From UMGS1668 sp035447605 (GTDB taxonomy: Bacteria > Bacillota > Clostridia > Oscillospirales > Ruminococcaceae), in NCBI GenBank assembly GCA_035447605.1, contig DAOTHJ010000024.1:1-24856 (forward strand): a stretch of 24,856 nt of DNA, read 5' to 3'. Made by a program: the position numbers and the translations under genes. Positions 7,883-15,803 of the stretch are shown here, piece after piece; within the stretch, counting starts at the first letter, position 1, and every line of letters begins with the position of its first letter. The notes below the pieces were generated by a model, which saw only the letters and a program-made list of their open reading frames with translations, searched no databases and had not been told where the DNA came from.

Positions 7883-8269
7883 TTGCGTATAAAAGACAAC
7901 GGGATTTCCGGGGCGTTTCTGTCCTCTTTATTCGGTGCGGGGCTGGGGATTCTGATCGCCGCCGCGCTGATGGCGCTGATGTCGCTCGCGATGGCAAAGA
8001 TCGATCTGCCCGCCGCGGCCGTCTTTCCGATGGCCATGGTCGCCATCGGCGCCGGGAGCTTTGCCGGCGGATTTCTCGCCGCACAGATCAACGGCAGCAA
8101 CGGCCTTTTATGCGGCGCTGTGGCCGGCATACTGATGTTTTTGGTGATCTGGGCAGCCGGCGGGATCTTTGGAATCGGAGATTTCAGTTTTCAGGCTTTC
8201 GTCCGGCTCGCGCTGACCGAATGTGCCGCCCTGATCGGCGGAATCATCGGGGTCAACCGGATCCGATAA
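7883..8269 (+). CDS. TIGR04086 (DUF3792) family membrane protein
   Basis: Polytopic membrane protein of unknown function, 128 residues with four predicted helices (about 15-38, 45-67, 73-95 and 105-125), rich in Gly and Ala. This family is known from Firmicutes and typically sits beside yajC, which supports the call; the link to protein export is inferred from context only. The start codon is TTG, chosen because GGGAGGGA lies five bases ahead and no ATG suits. The upstream hairpin may limit translation. The scfA promoter begins nine bases after its stop. Confidence 0.8.
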   Translation: MRIKDNGISGAFLSSLFGAGLGILIAAALMALMSLAMAKIDLPAAAVFPMAMVAIGAGSFAGGFLAAQINGSNGLLCGAVAGILMFLVIWAAGGIFGIGDFSFQAFVRLALTECAALIGGIIGVNRIR

Positions 8270-8277
8270 ATCATCTG

Positions 8278-8306
8278 TTGTCAAGACGCAACATGTATGG
8301 TATAAT
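8278..8306 (+). promoter_or_regulatory. Promoter of scfA
   Basis: TTGTCA (8278-8283), 17-base spacer ending in TGG, TATAAT (8301-8306). The TG one base before the -10 makes it an extended -10 promoter. Together with the AGGAGG ribosome site (8327-8332) it predicts high expression. Confidence 0.85.
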
Positions 8307-8341
8307 TTCTGCGTTATAAAAAACATAGGAGGATGTCAATC

Positions 8342-8500
8342 ATGGAACATATTAAAACCATTAACAAAGCCAATCTGAAAGAATCCTGCGCGAAGGGCGG
8401 CTGCGGCGAATGCCAGGCCTCCTGCCAGTCTGCCTGCAAAACTTCCTGCACGGTTGCCAACCAGGAATGTGAGAACCAGTCCAGAATCCAGTCCAAATAA
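8342..8500 (+). CDS. scfA: SCIFF six-cysteine peptide (RiPP precursor)
   Basis: A 52-residue peptide beginning MEHIKTIN and carrying the SCIFF core CGECQASCQSACKTSCTVAN. This is the most conserved RiPP precursor family of Clostridia. Cysteines are at 16, 21, 24, 28, 32, 36 and 43. The last six fit the SCIFF pattern; Cys16 is an extra one. In characterised relatives the maturase links Cys32 to Thr37 by a thioether; both residues are present here at the same numbers (from memory of the literature). AGGAGG lies nine bases before the ATG. The maturase gene follows. The biological role of the mature peptide is unknown. Confidence 0.95.
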   Translation: MEHIKTINKANLKESCAKGGCGECQASCQSACKTSCTVANQECENQSRIQSK

Positions 8501-8520
8501 CTTCGGAAATCGACGTGAAT

Positions 8521-8550
8521 CGGGCACGCGGAAAGCGCGCCCGTTTTTCT
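8521..8550 (+). terminator. Intercistronic terminator between scfA and scfB
   Basis: CGGGCACGC (8521-8529) pairs with GCGCGCCCG (8535-8543), eight of nine positions, with a five-base loop, followed by TTTTTCTT. It lies 20 bases after the scfA stop and 27 bases before the scfB start. It probably makes far more scfA than scfB message, fitting precursor versus enzyme. Confidence 0.75.
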
Positions 8551-8570
8551 TGAAAAAGGATAAAAAAATC

Positions 8571-9947
8571 ATGGTACATACGTTTTTTCTCAATGGATAT
8601 TATCTTGCGCTCGACGTCAACTCCGGGGCCGTTCATGTGCTCGACGAGGAGACCTACGATATTTTAAACGCGCTGCTGCCCGGGCCGATTCCGGAGGAGT
8701 GTGGGGAAAATGTCGTTGCGGCGCTCTCCGGGAAATATCCGGAGGAGGATATCCGCGAAATCTACGGCGAGCTGTACCGGCTCCAGCAGGACGGACAGCT
8801 CTTCAGCGAGGACGATTACGAGCGCTTTACGGATCTGATGAAGGGCGCACCGATTAAATCCATGTGCCTGCACATCTCCCACGACTGCAATCTTCGCTGC
8901 AAATACTGCTTTGCCTCTACCGGAGATTTTGGAACGGGCCGCATGCTCATGCCGGTCGAAACCGGAAAGAAGGCCATCGACTTTCTGCTGACGCACTCCG
9001 GAAACCGCCACAACCTCGAGCTCGACTTCTTTGGCGGCGAGCCGTTGATGAACTGGGGCGCCGTGGAAGAAATCGTCAAATATGCCCGCTCCAAAGAAGC
9101 GGAATACAATAAAGTCTTCCGCTTCACGGTCACGACAAACGGCGTGCTGCTCAACGACGAGAACATCGATTTCATCAATAGAGAGATGAAAAATGTCGTC
9201 CTTTCGCTCGACGGCCGCAAGGAGGTCAACGACAATCTGCGCGTGACCATAAACGGCGGCGGCAGCTACGACATCATCGTGCCGAAATTTCAGAAGCTGG
9301 TGGAACAGCGCCGAAACGGCCCGTTCCCGGAATACTACGCCCGCGGCACCTTTACGAAATATAACCTTGATTTCACGGAAGATGTCTACCACATCGACGC
9401 GCTCGGCTTCGACCAGCTGAGCGTCGAGCCGGTCATCGCCGATCCCTCCGAGCCATATGCGCTGACGGAGGAGGATCTGCCGGTGATCTTCGAGCAATAC
9501 GAAAAACTCGCCAAAGAGATGATCCGTCGGAAGAAAGAGGGGAACTGCTTCAATTTCTTCCACTTCATGATCGACCTCGATCAGGGGCCGTGCGCGATCA
9601 AGCGGCTCCGCGGCTGCGGCTGCGGCAACGAGTATGTCGCGGTTACGCCCGACGGCGACATCTATCCCTGCCATCAGTTTGTCGGCAAGGAGGAATGGAA
9701 GATGGGCAACCTCGAAACCGGCGAGCTCAACACCGAAATCAAGGATAAATTCGCCTGCTCCAACGTCTACACAAAACAGGGATGCCGGGACTGCTGGGCA
9801 AAATTCTACTGCTCCGGCGGATGCAATGCCAACAACTACGAGCATAACGGCGATATCAACATCCCGACAAAGCTCTCCTGCGAAATTGAGCGCAAGCGCG
9901 TGGAGTGTTCCATTATGATAAAAGCCGCTATGGCGGAGAACGCATAA
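8571..9947 (+). CDS. scfB: SCIFF thioether maturase, radical SAM/SPASM protein
   Basis: 458-residue radical SAM enzyme that installs thioether cross-links in the SCIFF peptide. Residues 1 to ~85 form a PqqD-like peptide-recognition region. The SAM cluster motif is Cys106-x3-Cys110-x2-Cys113 (CNLRCKYC). The C-terminal SPASM region from about residue 345 holds many cysteines (CGCG, YPCHQF, GCRDCWAKFYCSGGCNAN) for auxiliary clusters. The ATG at 8571 was chosen: AAAGGA lies ten bases upstream and VHTFFLNGYYLALDVNSGAVHVLD is the normal family start. An earlier in-frame ATG (8454) lies inside scfA and is rejected. Expression depends on reading through the terminator between the two genes. Confidence 0.96.
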   Translation: MVHTFFLNGYYLALDVNSGAVHVLDEETYDILNALLPGPIPEECGENVVAALSGKYPEEDIREIYGELYRLQQDGQLFSEDDYERFTDLMKGAPIKSMCLHISHDCNLRCKYCFASTGDFGTGRMLMPVETGKKAIDFLLTHSGNRHNLELDFFGGEPLMNWGAVEEIVKYARSKEAEYNKVFRFTVTTNGVLLNDENIDFINREMKNVVLSLDGRKEVNDNLRVTINGGGSYDIIVPKFQKLVEQRRNGPFPEYYARGTFTKYNLDFTEDVYHIDALGFDQLSVEPVIADPSEPYALTEEDLPVIFEQYEKLAKEMIRRKKEGNCFNFFHFMIDLDQGPCAIKRLRGCGCGNEYVAVTPDGDIYPCHQFVGKEEWKMGNLETGELNTEIKDKFACSNVYTKQGCRDCWAKFYCSGGCNANNYEHNGDINIPTKLSCEIERKRVECSIMIKAAMAENA

Positions 9948-9955
9948 AAATGCCG

Positions 9956-9999
9956 AAAAGCCCCATCCCGCCGCAAGACGGAGAACGGGGCTTTCTTTT
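9956..9999 (+). terminator. Terminator after scfB
   Basis: GAAAGCCCC and GGGGCTTTC (arms near 9956-9964 and 9987-9995) pair perfectly around a partly paired 22-base loop and are followed by TTTT. Confidence 0.8.
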
Positions 10000-10132
10000 C
10001 CCCCAAGGCAAGAAGAAGCCGTTTTAGGTCGGGATGGGATTTCATTCTGACGTAAATGTGGCTTCTTTCAGAAAATGGTATTTTTCTGCGGCGCGGCGGA
10101 TATTTTTGACCGGATTGGAAGGGAGAATGGGC

Positions 10133-10759
10133 ATGAAAGTCTTGCTTGTAAACGGAAGTCCGAATGAAAAGGGATGCACCTTTACAGCCCTTTGTGAAAT
10201 CGCTGAAACCCTGAAAACAGAGGGCATTGAGGCGGAAATATTTCAGCTCGGCACAAAACCAATCTCCGGATGCCTCGGCTGCAAAGGCTGCGCCAAGACC
10301 GGCCGCTGCGTGATCAAAAACGACCCGGTCAACGAATTCCTTGATCTTGCACAGACGGCGGACGGCTTCGTCTTCGGCTCCCCGGTACATTATGCCGCAG
10401 CTTCCGGGGCGCTGACCTCTTTTTTGGACCGCGTCTTCTATGCGGCGCCGGCCGGAACCTTCCTCCTCAAACCGGGTGCCTCCATCTGCAGCGCACGGCG
10501 CGCCGGTACGACGACGGCTCTCGACCAGATCAACAAATACTTTACCATCGCCGAGATGCCAGTGATCTCTTCGGAGTACTGGAACATGGTACACGGGAAT
10601 ACGCCGGAGCAGGTAAAAGAGGATTTGGAAGGCCTTCAGACGATGCGGGTGCTGGCAAGAAACCTCGCCTGGTTCCTCAAATGCAAGGAAGCCGGAGAGA
10701 GAGCCGGCATCGCGCTTCCCGAGCGGGAGCCACGCCTCCGCACGAATTTTATCCGCTGA
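10133..10759 (+). CDS. Iron-sulfur flavoprotein-like NAD(P)H-dependent FMN reductase
   Basis: Flavodoxin-fold protein of 208 residues. The start MKVLLVNGSPNEKGCT gives the FMN phosphate-binding loop (GSPNEKGCT), and FGSPVHYAAASGAL is the second flavin loop. Between them GCLGCKGCAKTGRC shows the compact C-x2-C-x2-C-x5-C motif that in iron-sulfur flavoproteins binds a 4Fe-4S cluster, so electron transfer or oxidative-stress detoxification in an anaerobe is a reasonable inference. The substrate is unknown. The ATG at 10133 has AGGGAG seven bases ahead; upstream in-frame ATGs add sequence foreign to the family. It stands alone between two terminators. Confidence 0.85.
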   Translation: MKVLLVNGSPNEKGCTFTALCEIAETLKTEGIEAEIFQLGTKPISGCLGCKGCAKTGRCVIKNDPVNEFLDLAQTADGFVFGSPVHYAAASGALTSFLDRVFYAAPAGTFLLKPGASICSARRAGTTTALDQINKYFTIAEMPVISSEYWNMVHGNTPEQVKEDLEGLQTMRVLARNLAWFLKCKEAGERAGIALPEREPRLRTNFIR

Positions 10760-10760
10760 C

Positions 10761-10802
10761 AAAAGCCTCCGCTTCCGGAAACGGAAAGGCGGGGGCTTTT
10801 TG
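10761..10802 (+). terminator. Terminator after the flavoprotein gene
   Basis: AAAAGCCTCCGC-TTCC and GGAAAGGCGGGGGCTTTTT form a long stem with small bulges just after the TGA, ending in a T-run. Confidence 0.8.
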
Positions 10803-10808
10803 ATTAAC

Positions 10809-10837
10809 TTTGGCCTGGGGCCCGTTTGTGGTATAAT
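10809..10837 (+). promoter_or_regulatory. Probable promoter of the two-component operon
   Basis: TATAAT (10832-10837) preceded by TGG (extended -10), with a poor -35 TTTGGC at 17 bases. It gives a leader of ~180 bases containing an 8-bp pairing GGAAAACG/CGTTTTCC and the direct repeats listed separately. Confidence 0.5.
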
Positions 10838-10945
10838 GGCATTCGGAAAACGCTGCGGCTGTACGTTCCTCCGCGAAGCTCTCTCTCCATGCAAAAAGAA
10901 TCCTTCTCAGGCGGGAAGAGCGCCGTTTTCCCCGGAAAATCATCA

Positions 10946-10988
10946 TCTTAAAGGAATCTTAAAGGTTCCGCCGCTGTTTTCTTAAACC
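10946..10988 (+). promoter_or_regulatory. Direct repeats TCTTAAAGG, candidate response-regulator box
   Basis: TCTTAAAGG occurs at 10946-10954 and again at 10957-10965, spaced 11 bases or one helix turn. A related TCTTAAACC lies at 10980-10988, 23 bases further. Tandem half-sites at 11-base spacing are what dimers of OmpR/PhoB-type regulators bind. The box lies just upstream of the response-regulator gene, so autoregulation is likely but unproven. A weak second -10 (GATAAA, 10996-11001) follows. Confidence 0.5.
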
Positions 10989-11022
10989 TTTTTCCGATAA
11001 AATGATCTTCGGAGGCGAGGAA

Positions 11023-11715
11023 ATGTACAACATCCTGGTTTGTGACGACGAGACAGATATCCGAAATGCTCTGAAAATTTATTTGGCCAGCGAGGGCTGG
11101 AACGTGCTCGAAGCGGAAAGCGGGCGTGAGATGCTCGAGGTGATCGGCAGGGAAGACGTCCAGCTCGTTTTGATGGACATCATGATGCCGCAGCTCGACG
11201 GCATGGCGGCTACCACCAAACTGCGGGAGACCAGCAACGTACCGGTCATCCTGCTGACGGCAAAAAGCGAAGACAATGATAAGATTCTCGGGCTGACCGT
11301 GGGCGCCGACGACTACATCACGAAGCCTTTTAATCCGTTGGAGGTCATTGCGCGCGTAAAGGCCCAGCTTCGCCGGTACGCCTATCTCGGCGGCATGGAA
11401 AAGAAACCGAAGGCCCTCTGCGCCGGCGGTATCGAGCTTGACGATGAGGGCAAATCCGTCACGCTGGATGGAGAGGCGGTCTCCCTGACGCCAACGGAAT
11501 ACGACATTCTGAAGCTGCTGCTCGAAAATCCGGGCAAGGTCTATTCTTCCAAGGAAATTTACAGCCTGATCTGGAAGGATACGCCGCTCGGGGCCGACAG
11601 CACGATCCCCGTACATATCCGCCACCTCCGTGAAAAACTGGAAATCGACCCGGCCAATCCGCGGTACCTTAAAGTGGTCTGGGGCAAGGGTTATAAACTG
11701 GAGGCGGGAAAATGA
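11023..11715 (+). CDS. OmpR/PhoB-family response regulator
   Basis: 230-residue two-component regulator. The receiver domain (1 to ~118) has Asp8/Asp9, the phosphoacceptor Asp52 (LMDIMMP), Thr79 and Lys101 (KPFNP). The C-terminal winged helix (~135-228) contains SLTPTEYDILKLLL and VHIRHLREKLE, ending in GKGYKLE. The ATG at 11023 was chosen for the GGAGG seven bases upstream and the standard start MYNILVCDDE. Its stop overlaps the kinase start (ATGA), so the pair is translationally coupled. The genes controlled are unknown. Confidence 0.95.
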   Translation: MYNILVCDDETDIRNALKIYLASEGWNVLEAESGREMLEVIGREDVQLVLMDIMMPQLDGMAATTKLRETSNVPVILLTAKSEDNDKILGLTVGADDYITKPFNPLEVIARVKAQLRRYAYLGGMEKKPKALCAGGIELDDEGKSVTLDGEAVSLTPTEYDILKLLLENPGKVYSSKEIYSLIWKDTPLGADSTIPVHIRHLREKLEIDPANPRYLKVVWGKGYKLEAGK

Positions 11716-13607
11716 AAAAACTGACGGGAAAACTCTGGGCAAAGGCGTTGGCCTTTCTTTTGTTTTGTCTGCTGGTACCGGTCGCTGTCGGCAGCGCTCT
11801 GGGCCTGTATTATGGCTATGAGGAGAACTGGTATTCTGGAAAGGAAATCTCCTTTACAGATAGTCAATGGTGCCGTTCCTGTGCCTATGATAATCTCAAT
11901 CGGATTGTCAACACGATCGATTCCGAAGGGGTCGACGATGCGATCACTTTTCTGGAGGAACAGCCGGATCTTTTGGCAGAAGGCTTCTCCTATGTGATCC
12001 ATACGGAGGACGGAAAATCGCTTGCCGATACAACGACGGATCAGGCTACGTATATCACCACCACGACTATGGAGGATTTTCCTGACGAAGAGGACGGCGA
12101 GTTCGGCGATACGGAAAACGGAATCCTTTATACCATCGACGGATATGTCACGCTGCCGGTCGGGAGCGGAGAATTCCATACGGCCGCCATGATTTATAAT
12201 TGGGTATATGGGTTAAAAGACGAATTCCTCCTGATCTGCATCGGTTCGGCGCTGCTTCTTGTGTTTCTGTTTCTCTTTTTGATGGCAGCCGCCGGACATA
12301 AAGACGGGGAAGAAGGCATCGTGCTCCGCGGTCACAATAAAATTCCGCTGGATCTCTATGCCGGGCTGTGCCTCTTTTTGGGAGCCGGCGTCTATTGGAC
12401 GGCCGATGATCTTCTTTGGGGCTACAGCACCCGAATTCTGTTTGAAACTGCCAGCATCGTCATTGGGCTGATCGGTTGGTCCATCATCGGCCTTGCTTTC
12501 TGCATCACCGTTTCGGCGAGGCTCAAGGCGGGCAAGTGGTGGCAAAACACCGTCATTTATTATGTGCTCAGATTCTTTTTCCGCACCATTTCCGGATTTT
12601 TCGGGGCGCTGCCTCTGGTCTGGAAAACGGCGGTAACCGCTGCGATGTTTTTAATTTTCAGCGCGATTTTTGCGGGAGCGGCTTTCAACTACGGATCCTT
12701 TTTCTTTCTCTTCCTGCTTTTCATGATCGATTTCTCCGCGTTCTGCGCCTTGGTCGGGATTGCGCTGCAGCTCCGTCTTCTTCAAAAGGCCGGAACCGCG
12801 CTGGCGGACGGCAATCTGGAGTACAAGGTCGATACTACGAAACTCTGGCTGGATTTTAAAACACACGGACTGAACCTCAACAACATCGGCATCGGCATGT
12901 CCAAGGCCGTCGACGAGCGGCTCCGCAGCGAGCGTTTCAAGACCGAGCTGATCACCAACGTCAGCCACGATCTCAAAACGCCGCTGACCTCCATCGTCTC
13001 CTATATCGATCTTTTGAAAAAAGAAGATATTCAAAACGAGAATGCTTTGGAATATATCGACGTGCTCGACCGCCAGAGCGCAAAGCTCAAAAAGCTGACG
13101 GAGGATCTGGTGGAAGCCTCCAAAGCCTCCTCCGGCACGATCGCCGTCAACAAGGAGAATCTCGATCTTGCGGAATTGGTCGGCCAATCCGTAGGAGAAT
13201 ATGCGGAGAAATTTGCAGCCGCAAACCTTGAGCCGGTCGTCGGCCTGCCGGAAGAGGAGGCGACCGTCTCCGCAGACGGACGGCTGCTCTGGCGCGTGCT
13301 CGACAATCTGCTCCAGAATACCGTCAAATACGCGCTGCCCGGGACGCGGATCTATGTAGATCTCAAAAAATCCTACGGAAAAGCCGTTCTGACGCTGAAA
13401 AACATCTCCCGGGAATCGCTCAACATCCCGGCGGATGAGCTGATGGAACGCTTTATCCGCGGCGATTCCTCCCGCAGCACGGAGGGGAGCGGCCTCGGGC
13501 TCTCCATCGCCAAATCCCTGACGGAGCAGATGGGCGGTACGCTGAACCTCTATCTGGACGGCGATCTATTTAAAGTCGTTCTGATCTTCAGCCTCGAGCA
13601 GGGATAA
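11712..13607 (+). CDS. Membrane sensor histidine kinase
   Basis: 631-residue kinase, partner of the overlapping response regulator. The N-terminal helix (~12-33) is followed by an outside sensor domain (~34-168) with a CRSC pair (Cys54, Cys57) and a very acidic Thr-rich segment (~115-137). About five further helices lie between 170 and 355. The DHp domain has the phosphorylatable His419 in NVSHDLKTPLTSIVSY. The ATPase domain carries the N box with Asn536 (DNLLQNTVKY) and the G box GSGLGLSIA at 592-600. The usual DxGxG box is replaced by a LKNISRESLNIPADELMERF segment, as in a known Firmicutes subgroup. The large multi-helix membrane part is longer than in simple kinases. Signal unknown. A strong terminator follows. 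Confidence 0.93.
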   Translation: MKKLTGKLWAKALAFLLFCLLVPVAVGSALGLYYGYEENWYSGKEISFTDSQWCRSCAYDNLNRIVNTIDSEGVDDAITFLEEQPDLLAEGFSYVIHTEDGKSLADTTTDQATYITTTTMEDFPDEEDGEFGDTENGILYTIDGYVTLPVGSGEFHTAAMIYNWVYGLKDEFLLICIGSALLLVFLFLFLMAAAGHKDGEEGIVLRGHNKIPLDLYAGLCLFLGAGVYWTADDLLWGYSTRILFETASIVIGLIGWSIIGLAFCITVSARLKAGKWWQNTVIYYVLRFFFRTISGFFGALPLVWKTAVTAAMFLIFSAIFAGAAFNYGSFFFLFLLFMIDFSAFCALVGIALQLRLLQKAGTALADGNLEYKVDTTKLWLDFKTHGLNLNNIGIGMSKAVDERLRSERFKTELITNVSHDLKTPLTSIVSYIDLLKKEDIQNENALEYIDVLDRQSAKLKKLTEDLVEASKASSGTIAVNKENLDLAELVGQSVGEYAEKFAAANLEPVVGLPEEEATVSADGRLLWRVLDNLLQNTVKYALPGTRIYVDLKKSYGKAVLTLKNISRESLNIPADELMERFIRGDSSRSTEGSGLGLSIAKSLTEQMGGTLNLYLDGDLFKVVLIFSLEQG

Positions 13608-13625
13608 AACCTCCTGAAGAAAATC

Positions 13626-13657
13626 AAGGCCCCGGTTCTATGCCGGGGCCTTTCTTC
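13626..13657 (+). terminator. Terminator of the two-component operon
   Basis: AAGGCCCCGG (13626-13635), loop TTCTATG, CCGGGGCCTT (13643-13652) and TTCTTC. Perfect ten-base stem. Confidence 0.9.
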
Positions 13658-13702
13658 ATATAGTGAGATGAAAAGCCTGTCCCAAAGAACGGAGATGGAA
13701 AG

Positions 13703-14338
13703 ATGAGCAGGAAAATCAAGCGGGATATCCGGGGCAACGGTCTATTTTTCATCCTGACGCTGGTCTATATTTCCGGAAGCGCGGCCGGGATTTATTGCAT
13801 TTCCTATCTCCCGGAGGCGATGCTCACAGAGATCGGTACCCTTGCGGAAAAGGTCTTTACCGTGGAGAGCGGCTCCTTTTTTCCGATGTTTTTGTCCGAA
13901 TTCTGCTCCGAGCTCTTGTTTCTCACCGTCGTGATGTTCTCCGGGTTCTGCGCGTTCGGTCAAACCGTCACCGTATTTGCCGTGGCGCTCAAGGCCGCCG
14001 CAAACGGTCTGCTCTGCGGAATTTTCTTTCTCAAAAGCGGCTCCGTGCAGCTTCCGGAGGCGCTGGAGCTCCTGTTTGCCGACGGATTTCTGTTCGCGTT
14101 CCTGTTTTTGATCGCCTCAGAGGCCTCCGTCCGGCTTTCGGGCAATCTGTTCCGGCAAGTTTTCGGAAGGGGAGAGTCCGTCGTCATTTCGCCGGATTCC
14201 GGGGCTGTATCCATTGAGAAATCGCATGAACAAGCCATTGATTACGCGATAGATTATATTGTAAAGTATTTTATCTTTGCATCATTTTGTGCGCTGATTT
14301 CGGCGTTGTCTGCGTTTTTTAAACTGTTATTTTTATAA
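13703..14338 (+). CDS. Polytopic membrane protein, possibly stage II sporulation protein M-like
   Basis: 211-residue membrane protein. It has helices near 13-33, 64-105 (two segments around LFLTVVMFSGFCAFGQ), 108-140 and a last one near 188-210. Length and the pattern GFCAFGQ...LKAAANGLLCGIFF recall SpoIIM/DUF95 proteins, which help peptidoglycan degradation during engulfment. The neighbouring xer gene is compatible, since spoIIM and xerD lie close in Bacillus. The similarity is read by eye and is not decisive; an unrelated membrane protein is possible. GGAG lies eight bases before the ATG. It is followed by a gap and a bidirectional terminator. Confidence 0.55.
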   Translation: MSRKIKRDIRGNGLFFILTLVYISGSAAGIYCISYLPEAMLTEIGTLAEKVFTVESGSFFPMFLSEFCSELLFLTVVMFSGFCAFGQTVTVFAVALKAAANGLLCGIFFLKSGSVQLPEALELLFADGFLFAFLFLIASEASVRLSGNLFRQVFGRGESVVISPDSGAVSIEKSHEQAIDYAIDYIVKYFIFASFCALISALSAFFKLLFL

Positions 14339-14350
14339 ATTTGCGCGGCC

Positions 14351-14560
14351 TCATGGATTTTCGGTATCAAAGGGACCGTTTTTTCTGTCCGGCATAACGG
14401 ATTCATCCTCGCCGTCAATCCAATGCTTCCCGCGGCATAGTGTCGTACCTATAAAACCGAACTCGGCGGCAGGTCCGGTCCGGACAACGAATTATCCGGG
14501 ATCTGTCTCTTCGAGCAGCATCTTACGGATATAGAACGCTTTGTGTTCCCAATAAAAAAT
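14351..14560 (-). pseudogene. Possible decayed reading frame
   Basis: Read on the minus strand from 14560, 70 codons continue in one frame with a single internal TAA (14494-14492) and a final TGA (14353-14351). The product looks protein-like (KAFYIRKMLLEETDPG, then after the stop GFIGTTLCRGKHWIDGEDES). No start codon with a ribosome site is present and I do not recognise the family. It may be a remnant of a lost gene or chance in GC-rich DNA. The rest of the 370-base gap (14339-14709) holds only the terminator below. Confidence 0.25.
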
Positions 14561-14565
14561 GTGTT

Positions 14566-14597
14566 AAAAAAGAGGGGAGAGACCCCCTCTTTTTTTA
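14566..14597. terminator. Bidirectional terminator between the convergent membrane-protein and xer genes
   Basis: AAAAAAGAGGGG (14566-14577) and CCCCTCTTTTTT (14584-14595) pair perfectly over 12 bases with a six-base loop, and A/T runs flank both sides. Confidence 0.9.
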
Positions 14598-14709
14598 CTT
14601 TATGGCGCTTTCGGCGAGATACAATCATGCCAAATCGTTTACTGAAACAGTTTGAAAATATGCAGAAACGGCGACCGTGCTCAAATACATAAAATTAGGA
14701 CTCCGGATT

Positions 14710-15783
14710 TTAATCTGTGGATTTCGCCGCAGGATTCCCCGGATTTTCGGAATCTTCCGGCAAAGGTTCTTCCTCGGAATTTTCAGGATTTTTCTCCGGC
14801 GGCTTTTTCGGCTTCACATTCCGGAGCGGCGATTTTGTGACTGCTTCCTCGATCTGGCGGTTGCTGACGTGCGTATAGATTTCTGTCGTAGAAAGGCTGA
14901 CGTGGCCGAGCATCTCCTGAAGCACGCGGATGTCCACGCCGGCGTCCTGATAGAGCAGCGTCGCCGCCGTATGCCGCAGCTTATGCGGCGAATAGCCCAT
15001 TCCGTCGAGCCCGGCCTCTTTGAGGCAGTTATTCACGATCTGCTCAACCCTGCGCGCACCGATCCGCTTGCCGCTGCGGTTCAGAAAAAGCGCAATTTTA
15101 TCCGCTCTTTTGACCTTGGCACCGCTATTCAGCACGCTAAGATAACTGTCGATGGCCGCAAGGCAGGAATCATTGAGATAGACAATCCGCTCCTTGTTGC
15201 CCTTGCCGAGCAACTTTAGCCGGTTCTCATGAATATCGTTCAGATTGATGCCGACCAGCTCCGAAAGCCGCATGCCGCAGTTCAAAAACAGCGTAATCAT
15301 GCAATAATCCCGCTCCGTAAAATCCGTTTGAATGTGCGCCAGAAGCTCCAGCGCCTGCTCAAGCGTCAGGTATTTTGGCAGCGACTTTTTGAGCGACGGC
15401 GTCTCAAGATTCCGCATCGGATCCTCCGCAATCTTTCCGGCGGAGACGCTCAGGTATTTATAAAAAGAACGCAGCGCGGATACCTTTCTGGAACGCGCCT
15501 TGGCCTGATTGTCGTGATTCCGCTGGAACTCGCTCAAAAATTCCATTGCGTCGAAGCGGGTGACGGCCTTAACCAATTCAAACGGCAGATCGCCGATTTT
15601 GATTTCCGCATAGGAATCTTCGGAAGAAACAAACCCATGTTTGATTTTCAGAAAACGAAAGAAAGAACGCAGGTCTATGTAATATCCGTCAACCGTGCGC
15701 GGAGAGCGGCCCTTGATCGTTTCCATATAAAAGAGGAACTCCCGAAGATAATCCGGGCAGTCATCCAGGTTTTTTTGATTCAA
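14710..15783 (-). CDS. Tyrosine recombinase, XerC/XerD type
   Basis: 357-residue site-specific recombinase, probably the chromosome-dimer resolvase. The N-terminal SAM-like core-binding domain spans ~10-115. The catalytic residues of the C-terminal domain are all present: Arg172 (GMRLSEL), Lys194 (LLGKGNKER), His267 and Arg270 (HKLRH), His294 (LGHVSLSTTE) and the nucleophile Tyr303 (IYTH). The last ~35 residues are an unusual tail of Lys, Pro, Glu and Asn (KPKKPPEKNPEN...) beyond the usual end near 300-320. The start codon is TTG with GGGGAGG 11 bases ahead; the nearby ATG at 15790 is out of frame. It has its own consensus-like promoter and a leader with a 13-bp inverted repeat. No att-like site or mobile cargo is seen nearby, favouring a housekeeping role. 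Confidence 0.9.
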   Translation of the reverse strand: MNQKNLDDCPDYLREFLFYMETIKGRSPRTVDGYYIDLRSFFRFLKIKHGFVSSEDSYAEIKIGDLPFELVKAVTRFDAMEFLSEFQRNHDNQAKARSRKVSALRSFYKYLSVSAGKIAEDPMRNLETPSLKKSLPKYLTLEQALELLAHIQTDFTERDYCMITLFLNCGMRLSELVGINLNDIHENRLKLLGKGNKERIVYLNDSCLAAIDSYLSVLNSGAKVKRADKIALFLNRSGKRIGARRVEQIVNNCLKEAGLDGMGYSPHKLRHTAATLLYQDAGVDIRVLQEMLGHVSLSTTEIYTHVSNRQIEEAVTKSPLRNVKPKKPPEKNPENSEEEPLPEDSENPGNPAAKSTD

Positions 15784-15803
15784 ACGGCATTTCGCCTCCC
15801 CTA

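Noticed and set aside
8664..9845. A 393-codon minus-strand open frame inside scfB
   Set aside because: Shadow of the scfB reading frame, with no ribosome site or recognisable domain.
14710..15783. The tyrosine recombinase as integrase of a mobile element
   Set aside because: No excisionase, phage or conjugation genes, or flanking att repeats are visible; the sequence and single-gene setting fit a Xer housekeeping recombinase. The tRNA fragment at 19505 lies 4 kb away with housekeeping genes between.
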